This document shows, one piece after another, positions 1-5,978 of a stretch of DNA of 9,442 nt. Source of the DNA: DAOTVS01 sp034436375 (lineage in GTDB: Bacteria > Chloroflexota > Anaerolineae > SpSt-313); NCBI GenBank assembly GCA_034436375.1, contig DAOTVS010000157.1, positions 1-9,442 on the forward strand. Reading direction: 5' to 3'. The translations under genes were made by a program, and so were the position numbers. Below the pieces are notes generated by a model. That model made no database searches. It saw nothing but the letters and a program-made list of their open reading frames with translations, and was not told the origin of the DNA. Positions within the stretch are counted from its first letter, which is position 1. Every line of letters starts with the position of its first letter.

Positions 1-152
1 GGCTCGCGCCGCCGCTCCGGCGGCGTCGTGGGCCGATAGCGCCCGCCATATTGGCCCGATAGAGCGTCGCGCCAGCCCCAGAAAGCCAGCCCCGCGCCGG
101 TGAGGATGACCGCCCAAAAGTAGGCGAACATGATCCAACCACTGAGTGGCAT
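1..152 (-). CDS. Small single-helix membrane protein, CcoQ/CcoS-like (partial, runs off the window)
   Basis: This reading frame opens at ATG 152-150 and has no stop before the window edge, giving 50 complete codons. The protein starts MPLSGWIMFAYFWAVILTG. It has one strongly hydrophobic segment (about residues 5-27), then WGWRDALSGQYGGRYR and a Pro/Arg-rich hydrophilic tail. The start is well supported: AGGAGG lies 6 nt upstream, inside the end of the pentaheme cytochrome gene, whose TGA stop is only 2 nt from this ATG. The two genes are therefore almost certainly cotranscribed and translationally coupled. Position and shape recall the small cbb3 subunit CcoQ or the assembly protein CcoS (the SGQY stretch resembles the SGQF of CcoS), but the match is too short to decide. 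It could also be a lineage-specific oxidase subunit. Confidence 0.72.
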   Translation of the reverse strand, partial: MPLSGWIMFAYFWAVILTGAGLAFWGWRDALSGQYGGRYRPTTPPERRRE

Positions 153-154
153 CG

Positions 155-2116
155 TCAACCTCCTGACACACCAAAGCTGACGCCTGGTACATTGGTGCCG
201 ACCAGCGAAGCGACATAGGCGACGATATCCCAAATATCCCCCTCAGAGAGCCCCTCGGGACCTCGCATATGCAAGAAAGGATACATGGGCGTATGGGGTA
301 TGCCTTCGCTGGTGCGCCAGAAGATGTAGGTGGTATCCATCCCGGCCGGGAAGGGCGGGACGATGCCGCCGCTGACCTTGGCCGGCGCGCTGCCCAGGCC
401 TACGGCGCCGTGGCACTGGACGCAGAAGGTGCCGTAGAGCACCTGGCCATTGGTGGGGTCGACAGTATTGCCTTCGTCCATCCATTCGCCGATACCGGCC
501 GGCGAGTAGGTCGCAGCGACCTGGCCGTTATCATAGTAAGAGTGGCTGACCCGGTCGGGCATGCCGGAGACAAAGGCATCGATGATGTACTGGATGGCCG
601 ACCAGCGCTGGCCCTCGGTCAGGAATTCGTTCCAGACGGGCATGGCCGTGTTCTGCACGCCAAAGCTCTCCTTGGCCAGCCAGGCGCCGGGGCTCAGGCT
701 GCGGATGTGCGGTGCGGTAAAGTCGGCAGGCGGCGGGGCCAGCCAGGCGCCGAGCCAACCGTTGCCCTTGCCGTCGAGCCCGTGGCACTTGGCGCAATTG
801 TTCAGGTAGGTATCGCGATCCTGCTCAAAGCTCAGGCCAGAGGCTGGCAACTGCTGGCTGAGGTACTCCGCCGGGTAGAACTGGGCGCCTTCGACCGGCG
901 GCCGCGGCTCGGTCATGGCGAAATTGACACGGATATAGTGGACCAGCTTCCACCGGTCCGCATCGCTGTACTTCATCTTCCAGCTGGGCATCGCCGTCCA
1001 GGGGATGCCTTCGCTGATGCGCCAGTACCAGTCGGCGTCGGTGTAGCTGTTGTAGGTCGCGGGATCGTGAAAGTTGGGCGGCGGCGGCTGCAGGCCGGCC
1101 GAATAGGTGCCGTTGCCCGTGCCGGTGTCGTTGTGGCAGATCATACACTCACGGAGCCAGATGGCCTTGGCCTCCTCGAGCACGGCGGTGTTGAGGGGCA
1201 GTGGGTTCTGCACCCCGATGTAAGGGCCGCTGGGGTTACCCTCGTTGGGGTTGCGGGCGACGGGGTTGGCAAAGACCGTCTGGATGTACTTGATGATGAG
1301 CCAACGCTGGTCCTCGGTGAGGTCGCTCATCTTCCAGGCAGGCATCGTGCTGGCCGGCACCCCCTCCGAGACATGCCAGAACCACTCGCTGTCGGTCATA
1401 CTCCTGAACGGTTCGGCTTTAAAGTTGGCCGGCGTGATGATGAGCTTGCCGGCATAGTAGCCGAGGCCATTGCCGGCGCAGCCGTGGCAGTCGAGGCAGC
1501 GGGCCACGTAGAGCTCCTTGCCCTGCTGCAGGCCGGCGGCGGTAAACGAGTCAAAGCCGGTGAGCTGGGCGGAAGCCGACTGGGGGGGAAAGTCGGGCAC
1601 AAGCAGTGGATAGGGATTGTTGGTGTACGGAATCGGCGGTTGGATCATCTGTTCGCCGGCCACGCGGTCACCTTGATTGAACAAAAAGTTGGAGAGGTCC
1701 TCCAGGTCCCGGTCGGGCATCCAGTAAAAGTTGGGCATGATCGAGTTGGGCATCATCGCCCGCGGGCTTTTGTAATGCTCGATCTCCCAGGACTCGCTGC
1801 GCTTGCGGCCGATATCCGAGAGGTCTGGCCCGGTGCGCTCAGAGCCCAGGGGCAGGGGCATAAAGTAGAAATAGTCTCCGGCCTGAGAGACGGGGTAGCC
1901 GCTATTGTCAAAGAGCCGCGAATACAGGGTATGGCACGTCCAGCACTGGTTCTGGTAATAGAGGGTAAAGCCGCGGTATTCCTCTGGCGTAAAAGGATGG
2001 GCGTTGGTCGTCGGCTGGGGGTTGTGAATGTAGGCGGGGATGAACACCGCCACCAGGATCACCCCCAGGAGGATGCCCAGGGAACCGACGACTATGACCA
2101 CCATGCTCATCTTCAT
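155..2116 (-). CDS. Membrane-anchored pentaheme cytochrome c: CcoO-like cbb3 subunit fused to four cytochrome c domains
   Basis: The 653-residue protein should carry electrons to the CcoN active site on the outer face of the membrane. An N-terminal membrane anchor (about residues 5-30) precedes a CcoO-type domain. That domain has CWTCH at 58-62, the family signature GSERTGPDLSDIGRK at 91-105, and the axial-Met region SIMPNF with Met127. Four further c-type domains follow with CLDCH (207-211), CMICH (324-328), CAKCH (441-445) and CVQCH (565-569). Their likely Met ligands are Met258, Met376, Met492 and Met611. The repeats share an SEG-(V/I)-P-x-x-x-M pattern. A normal CcoO is about 200 residues with one heme, and CcoP is a separate diheme protein with its own helix. 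Here one chain holds five hemes and one helix. The ATG has an AAGGAGG site overlapping the ccoN stop (TAAGGAGG), so coupling to ccoN is likely. The CcoO and cytochrome c assignments are secure. That the fusion replaces CcoP is inference. Confidence 0.96.
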   Translation of the reverse strand: MKMSMVVIVVGSLGILLGVILVAVFIPAYIHNPQPTTNAHPFTPEEYRGFTLYYQNQCWTCHTLYSRLFDNSGYPVSQAGDYFYFMPLPLGSERTGPDLSDIGRKRSESWEIEHYKSPRAMMPNSIMPNFYWMPDRDLEDLSNFLFNQGDRVAGEQMIQPPIPYTNNPYPLLVPDFPPQSASAQLTGFDSFTAAGLQQGKELYVARCLDCHGCAGNGLGYYAGKLIITPANFKAEPFRSMTDSEWFWHVSEGVPASTMPAWKMSDLTEDQRWLIIKYIQTVFANPVARNPNEGNPSGPYIGVQNPLPLNTAVLEEAKAIWLRECMICHNDTGTGNGTYSAGLQPPPPNFHDPATYNSYTDADWYWRISEGIPWTAMPSWKMKYSDADRWKLVHYIRVNFAMTEPRPPVEGAQFYPAEYLSQQLPASGLSFEQDRDTYLNNCAKCHGLDGKGNGWLGAWLAPPPADFTAPHIRSLSPGAWLAKESFGVQNTAMPVWNEFLTEGQRWSAIQYIIDAFVSGMPDRVSHSYYDNGQVAATYSPAGIGEWMDEGNTVDPTNGQVLYGTFCVQCHGAVGLGSAPAKVSGGIVPPFPAGMDTTYIFWRTSEGIPHTPMYPFLHMRGPEGLSEGDIWDIVAYVASLVGTNVPGVSFGVSGG

Positions 2117-2128
2117 CGCTGGGCCTCC

Positions 2129-3580
2129 TTATTCCTCGGAACCCGAGGTGCGAGTGCGTATCGGTTTGCTCAGCGGCACGGGCACCTCCGGCTCAGGCAT
2201 GGGCTTGTGCTTGACCCAGGTCAGGAAGACGATCACAAAGTAGAGGATAAAGTTGGCCAGCACCAGGGCCCCCGATGCCGGGCGCAGGCCCATGTAGGGG
2301 CGCATGCCGACCAGGTTAGGGTAGACCTGTACACCCACGTTGAACCAGGCGCTGCCCTGCTCGAGGCCGGTGAGGGTAAAGCTGAAGAAGAAAAAGAAGA
2401 ACCCGACGACCAGCAGGGCTAACTGGATCCAGGCGAAGCGCCAGTTGTACAGCTCGCAGTGGCAGATGCGCGGCAGCACATAGTAGACGCCGCCGATAAC
2501 GCCCACTCCCGAGAAGAAGAGGATCCCCAGGTGAGCGTGCCCTGGCACATACTGGCCAAAGTGCTCCAGGAAGTTGAACGCGCGCAGCGCCATGTGGACG
2601 CCCTGGAACGACACCAGAATATAGGCGATGGCGCTGATTACGATGAGCGCCAGGGGAATGCTTGTGAAGACCTTGCCCCAGTTGCCGCGCAGGGTAAAGA
2701 GCCAGTTGACCAGCACCGCCGCCACCGGGATAATCATCCCAATGCTGAACGCGATGGCCAGGTTCTTCACATAAGGGTAGATGGGCGCCCACTCCAGGTG
2801 GTGGCCCCCCAGCCCGTTGTAGAAGAGGAGGATCGTCCAAAAGCCGATCAGCCCGATAACGTGGCTGTACACCGGCGTATCGGTCACCTTACTGATGATA
2901 TAGTAGATGATGGGGACCACGCCCAGGGTCAGCCACATGCCCAGGATATTGTGACCGTAGAACCAGTTAAAGACCACATCGTTGATCCCCTGAAAGGCGC
3001 CTGTGGGCGGGTTCCACATTACATTGCCCACAAAGTAGACAATGGGGAAGACGATCACCGTGGCGCCGATGTACCACAGGGAAACGAACATCTTGGGCTC
3101 CACCCGCTGGGCGATGGTGGCCCAGACGTTGATGGCGTTCAAGATGAGCACTGCCATGATCCCCACATCGACGCCGTAAATAAACTCGGCGTACTCACGG
3201 CCCTGGCTGAACCCAAGCAAAATGGCGCCGACGCCGACGCCCACTGCTCCGTTCCACGCCAGCATGGCCACGTTGCCGATGAACTCGCTCCAGAGCTGCC
3301 GGCCCGTGAGCTGCGGCACGATGTAGAACCACAGCCCGATCATGCCGGTGGAGACAAAGCCAAAGACCACCGTGTTGACGTGGGCCTGGCGCAGGCGGCT
3401 GAAGGTGAGGTAGGGCACGCCCTGGAAGAGGTTCGGTAGCAGGAACTCGAGGGCCAGCACCAGCCCCATGCTGGCGCCGAGCACGACCCACACGGCCGAT
3501 GACAGGATCCAGTTGGCCGAGGCCGAGTTCTCCTGGGTCAACCACCGGGGCACGCTGCGGGTGAAAGAACGCATGCCCAA
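2129..3580 (-). CDS. ccoN: cbb3-type (C-family) heme-copper oxidase catalytic subunit I
   Basis: CcoN binds low-spin heme b, heme b3 and CuB and reduces O2 at the membrane. The 483-residue protein is of usual length and has about 12 hydrophobic segments. Aligned by eye with the Pseudomonas enzyme, ligands keep a constant +3 offset. His67 and His350 fit low-spin heme b, His348 heme b3, and His210 (in FYGHNILG), His260 and His261 (in GGHHLEW) CuB. Tyr254, six residues before His260, matches the Tyr cross-linked to a CuB histidine in C-family oxidases. This favours an oxygen reductase over a NO reductase. Oddities: Gln326 sits where typical CcoN has Glu (FEG motif), and Gly243 and Gly246 occupy positions that are Ser and His in the Pseudomonas protein. 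I chose a TTG start because GAGGAGGT lies 7 nt upstream. An ATG two codons later (3574) would have 13-nt spacing. The next gene starts 12 nt after this stop. Confidence 0.96.
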   Translation of the reverse strand: MGMRSFTRSVPRWLTQENSASANWILSSAVWVVLGASMGLVLALEFLLPNLFQGVPYLTFSRLRQAHVNTVVFGFVSTGMIGLWFYIVPQLTGRQLWSEFIGNVAMLAWNGAVGVGVGAILLGFSQGREYAEFIYGVDVGIMAVLILNAINVWATIAQRVEPKMFVSLWYIGATVIVFPIVYFVGNVMWNPPTGAFQGINDVVFNWFYGHNILGMWLTLGVVPIIYYIISKVTDTPVYSHVIGLIGFWTILLFYNGLGGHHLEWAPIYPYVKNLAIAFSIGMIIPVAAVLVNWLFTLRGNWGKVFTSIPLALIVISAIAYILVSFQGVHMALRAFNFLEHFGQYVPGHAHLGILFFSGVGVIGGVYYVLPRICHCELYNWRFAWIQLALLVVGFFFFFFSFTLTGLEQGSAWFNVGVQVYPNLVGMRPYMGLRPASGALVLANFILYFVIVFLTWVKHKPMPEPEVPVPLSKPIRTRTSGSEE

Positions 3581-3586
3581 AGCAGT

Positions 3587-3594
3587 ACCTCCTC
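3587..3594 (-). promoter_or_regulatory. Ribosome binding site deciding the ccoN start
   Basis: On the minus strand GAGGAGGT is followed by 7 nt and then TTG (3580-3578), and by 13 nt and then ATG (3574-3572). The spacing favours initiation at TTG, giving the N-terminus MGMRSFTRS. The ATG remains a possible secondary start. Confidence 0.7.
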
Positions 3595-3628
3595 GTTGGC
3601 TGCGATCAGCCCCAGTATTAAGCTATCC

Positions 3629-3874
3629 CTATTCCCCGGCAAAGGGCGTCGCCGCACCGCCGGCCCCGGACGGCTGCACGGGCGGCGGAGTCGGACTGGG
3701 GAACTGCGTGACCGTCGGCAGCGTCGTCGGGCTGGGGCCGGGCGTAAAGGTCGGGATGGGTGTGCCATACCCCAGATCCGGTGTTGCCGTCATAGGGGCC
3801 GGGTAGGGTGTACAGGCTATCAGAGCGAGAACCACGATGATGAAGCTTAATCCGGCTATGATCTTCCGGCCCAA
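3629..3874 (-). CDS. Small Thr/Pro-rich lipoprotein upstream of ccoN
   Basis: The 81-residue protein has a type II signal peptide: MGRK, a hydrophobic core (IIAGLSFIIVVLALIA), then the lipobox Cys at residue 21. After lipidation and cleavage only about 61 residues remain, with repeated TP, PTP and PSP steps and no Cys, His or recognisable metal site. The frame stays open upstream to ATG 3913. I prefer TTG 3874-3872 because AAAAGGAGG lies 5 nt before it and because it yields a compact signal peptide. The stop is 48 nt from the ccoN start, with no terminator-like hairpin between, so cotranscription with the oxidase is likely. Thr/Pro-rich low-complexity lipoproteins of this sort are frequent in Chloroflexota. 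Function is unknown: a surface spacer or an oxidase accessory factor are both guesses. Confidence 0.8.
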   Translation of the reverse strand: MGRKIIAGLSFIIVVLALIACTPYPAPMTATPDLGYGTPIPTFTPGPSPTTLPTVTQFPSPTPPPVQPSGAGGAATPFAGE

Positions 3875-3879
3875 CTGTG

Positions 3880-3888
3880 CCTCCTTTT
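3880..3888 (-). promoter_or_regulatory. Ribosome binding site fixing a TTG start for the second lipoprotein
   Basis: AAAAGGAGG on the minus strand lies 5 nt before TTG 3874-3872. It selects this codon over the in-frame ATG at 3913, which would add 13 polar residues (MQAGAPVQQKEAQ) ahead of the signal peptide. Confidence 0.7.
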
Positions 3889-3958
3889 GCTGCACGGGTG
3901 CGCCCGCCTGCATACGATGATCGGCTCCCTCGATCCGCCGGTATGACGGGGCGCCGCA

Positions 3959-4366
3959 TCACCCGCCCGCCGACGTAGGCGAGGGGACGAGCGAGGAAGT
4001 CTCGGTGTTTCCCGGAGGGGCCGTCGGAGTCTCTGTGATGGGCGCCGGCGAAGGGATGGCGCCGGTTGCCGTCGGCCCCGATGGCGCCGGCAGCATCGTA
4101 ACCACAATGGGAGGCGTGCCCGTGCCCGGTATACCGGGCGTCAGGGTGATTGGTGGGGCTCCCGGCGTGGTAGCGGCCGCGGTCAGCATGGCGCCGAAGG
4201 TGATCCCCGGAGGGGAGGGGCAGGGGGTCAGCGTGGCGGCCTGAGTCGACGGCACCGGTGTAATGAGCGGTTGTACCCGCGCTGTGGGCGCGGTCACGGC
4301 GGGGGCCGCGCAGGCTGTCAGGGCGATCAGGCCGATGGGGATGGCCAACAGTGTCCTTCTATGCAC
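3959..4366 (-). CDS. Thr/Pro-rich lipoprotein, first gene of the oxidase gene run
   Basis: The 135-residue protein opens MHRRTLLAIPIGLIALTAC: a positively charged N-terminus, a hydrophobic core and a lipobox ending in Cys19. The remainder is low-complexity Ala/Thr/Pro/Gly sequence with one further Cys (in TLTPCPSPPG) and no recognised domain. The frame is open to 4630, but that extension runs through a large inverted repeat and lacks signal-peptide character. The GTG at 4366-4364 has GGGAGGAG 5 nt upstream and gives an ideal lipoprotein start. The next lipoprotein begins 84 nt beyond its stop. The two share architecture (short lipid anchor plus Thr/Pro linker) without obvious alignable sequence. 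It is probably the first gene of the transcript carrying the oxidase. Its function is unknown. Confidence 0.78.
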   Translation of the reverse strand: MHRRTLLAIPIGLIALTACAAPAVTAPTARVQPLITPVPSTQAATLTPCPSPPGITFGAMLTAAATTPGAPPITLTPGIPGTGTPPIVVTMLPAPSGPTATGAIPSPAPITETPTAPPGNTETSSLVPSPTSAGG

Positions 4367-4371
4367 TGGAT

Positions 4372-4379
4372 CTCCTCCC
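4372..4379 (-). promoter_or_regulatory. Ribosome binding site fixing a GTG start for the first lipoprotein
   Basis: GGGAGGAG on the minus strand is 5 nt from GTG 4366-4364. This trims 88 codons from the longest open frame and places the signal peptide exactly at the N-terminus. Confidence 0.7.
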
Positions 4380-4580
4380 GCAATGTGTGGTAGAGTGCCT
4401 GTCTGGGGAAGGAAAGACCCGGGCTTGGAGGCTTGAGTCAGGTTTCTGGCTGCATGGTATCTTCTTCTATTCAGCAAAGAATGTGCCATGGCGGCGGTGC
4501 CCGGTCCGAAAATGGCGCCAGGGCCCTCCCGGGCAACTGCCGGCTGGTCCGCTCCGCCCAAGCCCGGCCTTACCTCAGAG

Positions 4581-4633
4581 GGTGTGGGTCTGTGGGGGCG
4601 GCCGCACAGCGGCCGCCCCCACAGACCCACACC
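4581..4633. repeat. Perfect 25-bp inverted repeat with 3-nt loop
   Basis: The left arm (4581-4605, beginning GGTGTGGGTCTGTGGGGGCG) is the exact reverse complement of the right arm (4609-4633). The loop is ACA at 4606-4608. The predicted RNA hairpin has 25 uninterrupted pairs, most of them G-C. No T-run follows on either strand, so it is not a classical intrinsic terminator. It lies about 130 bp past the stop of the 99-residue protein and about 215 bp before the first lipoprotein. It could separate their transcripts, or be one copy of a dispersed palindromic repeat. Confidence 0.93.
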
Positions 4634-4764
4634 GTATAGAAGGCCTGTTCCGGCCGCATGCGGAGCGCATTGCCCGGAGGCCGAAGCGCGTTCTCATCGT
4701 GCGTTGCGCCTGAACGGACGTGGGAGGCTGATTTGCAGTAGAGGAGAGGGGCAAAGTCGGTATT

Positions 4765-5064
4765 CTAGCAGGGAGAGCCGAAGACGGTCGATTTGCCGCA
4801 GAGTTCGCGATGGAACTGGGCCAACCGTTCGACCATGCCGGCGTCCTTTTCTTCCAGCACCAGGGCTATGGCCTGCTCGGTCAAATGGTGGGCGCTCTCG
4901 AGCGCGTATTCCAGGCTCTTGTAGGTCACAAAGGAGTAAGGGTCCCGGGTTTCCTGCGAGTACTCGCGCACGATCTGTGCCCAGTGCGCCAGCGTGCCCT
5001 TGAGCTCCTGCAGGCGGTCCCGGTCGGCTTCGATATCGGCTGCGAACCTGCGGCCGGTAGACAT
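4765..5064 (-). CDS. Hypothetical 99-residue helical protein
   Basis: I do not recognise this protein. It is soluble in appearance and rich in charged residues, with probable helices around residues 6-37, 45-70 and 73-88. It contains no signal peptide or membrane segment. Notable stretches are RDRLQELKGTLAHWAQIVRE and LESAHHLTEQAIALVLEEKD, which could pack as a helical bundle. Two cysteines lie at residue 89 and at the very C-terminus. The gene looks real because ATG 5064-5062 has AAGGAGG 6 nt upstream. It is read in the same direction as the lipoprotein/oxidase run but is separated from it by about 400 bp containing a large hairpin, so it is probably transcribed alone. Confidence 0.75.
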   Translation of the reverse strand: MSTGRRFAADIEADRDRLQELKGTLAHWAQIVREYSQETRDPYSFVTYKSLEYALESAHHLTEQAIALVLEEKDAGMVERLAQFHRELCGKSTVFGSPC

Positions 5065-5261
5065 GGTAATCCTCCTTCTCAGGAATCTTCTACTGTCTGA
5101 GCAAATCTCATGCCCGCAGTTCTATGTCTACTCGAGGCTGAGGCCCACGGTTCTGCAGCTGCCGGGCACGGACCTTGCTGGTGCGGGGGAAGGCGATTCC
5201 CCGCCCTCGAGCGCGTGAGGCAAGCCTGGCCCTGTGGCCTACCTTTGGGTGGAAACAGTGC

Positions 5262-5978
5262 ATGATGCTACTCTCTGTGTTGATCCCGGCTTACAATGAG
5301 GAAAAGTACCTGCCTTCCTGCCTGGAGGCCATGTGGCGCCAGACCCTTCCCCGTGACCGTTATGAGGTCATTGTCGTCGACAATGCTTCCACCGATGCCA
5401 CAGCCCTCGTTGCGCGCCGGCTCGGGGCGCGGGTGGTCGAGGAACCGGTGAGGGGCATCGCTCGCGCCCGCCAGGCGGGGTTCGAGGTGGCCTGTGGGCA
5501 AGTGCTGGCCAGTACCGATGCGGATACCATCGTCCCTCCATTCTGGCTGGAGCGTATTGCCGGGCATTGGGCGCGCAACCCCGATCTGGGCGCAGTATGC
5601 GGCCCGGTCTACTGGACCGATGGCCGTCCGCACGAGCAATTCATTATGAAACACCCGGTCACATGGGCCCTGGCGCTTTCCAACCGCGCCGGGCGGAGCT
5701 GGTGGATGGGGTGCAATTTCGCTGTCAGCGCCCAAGTTTTCCGGCAGGTGGGGGGCTTTAGCGGCTACAAAGCGGAGGGGCTGCTGGGCGAAGATGTGTA
5801 CCTGGCGGGGCGGGTGGGCCAGGTTGCCCAGATCCTCTTCGACCCCCGGATCGCGGTACATACCTCAGCCCGACGCATCCGGGTAGGCACCTTTCCCTAC
5901 ATGCAGCGTGCCATGGCCAACATGGTGCGCGTGTTGATCCTCCACCAGCAGCCCCTGCCGGCGCAGGATGTCCGTTAG
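5262..5978 (+). CDS. Family 2 glycosyltransferase (GT-A fold)
   Basis: The 238-residue protein should transfer a sugar from a nucleotide-sugar donor; the acceptor is unknown. Features of the GT2 fold appear in order. First is the N-terminal nucleotide-binding strand LLSVLIPAYNEEKYLPSCL, then YEVIVVDNASTDAT (34-47). The DxD-type motif TDADT follows, with Asp86 and Asp88 likely binding the metal-nucleotide. Next come the acceptor-side segment WWMGCNFAVSAQVFRQVGGF and the GED motif at 176-178 (catalytic base region). No membrane helix is present, so it is probably cytoplasmic or peripheral. The frame is open from TTG 5175, but the extra 29 residues do not resemble the family. ATG 5262 (or 5265) places the conserved strand at the N-terminus, though its ribosome site (GGTGGA) is weak. 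The gene stands alone, and its stop overlaps that of the convergent CPBP gene. Confidence 0.9.
   Translation: MMLLSVLIPAYNEEKYLPSCLEAMWRQTLPRDRYEVIVVDNASTDATALVARRLGARVVEEPVRGIARARQAGFEVACGQVLASTDADTIVPPFWLERIAGHWARNPDLGAVCGPVYWTDGRPHEQFIMKHPVTWALALSNRAGRSWWMGCNFAVSAQVFRQVGGFSGYKAEGLLGEDVYLAGRVGQVAQILFDPRIAVHTSARRIRVGTFPYMQRAMANMVRVLILHQQPLPAQDVR

Larger units (their letters stand above)
4367..4764. other. Gene-poor intergenic region, about 400 bp
   Basis: I see no convincing gene here. Open frames on both strands are short or run through the inverted repeat at 4581-4633, and they lack ribosome sites. The region should contain the promoter of the lipoprotein/oxidase gene run on the minus strand, but I found no good -35/-10 pair. 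The only strong signals are the lipoprotein ribosome site at 4372-4379, the perfect inverted repeat, and a small palindrome CCGCATGCGG in the stretch after it. Confidence 0.6.

Noticed and set aside
8..26. GC-rich dyad near the left edge (CGCCGCC...GGCGGCG)
   Set aside because: It falls within the Pro/Arg-rich coding tail of the small membrane protein and is explained by codon composition; no terminator features follow.
269..2422. 717-codon open frame on the plus strand opposite the pentaheme cytochrome gene
   Set aside because: It is an antisense shadow of a GC-rich gene. The opposite strand has five heme motifs, a membrane anchor and a good ribosome site, while this frame gives a low-complexity Gly/Ala/Val/Arg/His product spanning two real genes.
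2316..2840. 174-codon minus-strand frame inside ccoN, out of phase
   Set aside because: It is an overlapping shadow frame with low-complexity Pro/Gly/Arg content and no ribosome site.
2459..3439. 326-codon open frame on the plus strand opposite ccoN
   Set aside because: The product is rich in His, Asp and Gln, as expected for the complement of a membrane-protein gene. It has no domain, and ccoN on the other strand carries all its metal ligands.
2129..3580. Nitric oxide reductase (NorB-type) instead of an oxidase
   Set aside because: The Tyr six residues before the His-His pair, specific to C-family oxygen reductases, is present, and the adjacent gene begins as a CcoO. The assignment as an oxidase is therefore preferred, though not proven.
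4367..4630. 88-codon N-terminal extension of the first lipoprotein
   Set aside because: It starts inside the palindrome, is compositionally odd, and would bury the signal peptide. The GTG at 4366 has a strong ribosome site and a correct lipoprotein N-terminus.
4351..5003. Plus-strand frames of 68-171 codons across the inverted repeat
   Set aside because: They are Arg/Pro/Gly-rich, run through the palindrome and then antisense to the 99-residue gene, and have no ribosome site or recognisable domain.
5175..5261. 29-codon extension of the glycosyltransferase from TTG 5175
   Set aside because: The added residues (MLVRGKAIPRPRAREAS and on) do not resemble the family, whose first strand begins right at ATG 5262/5265.
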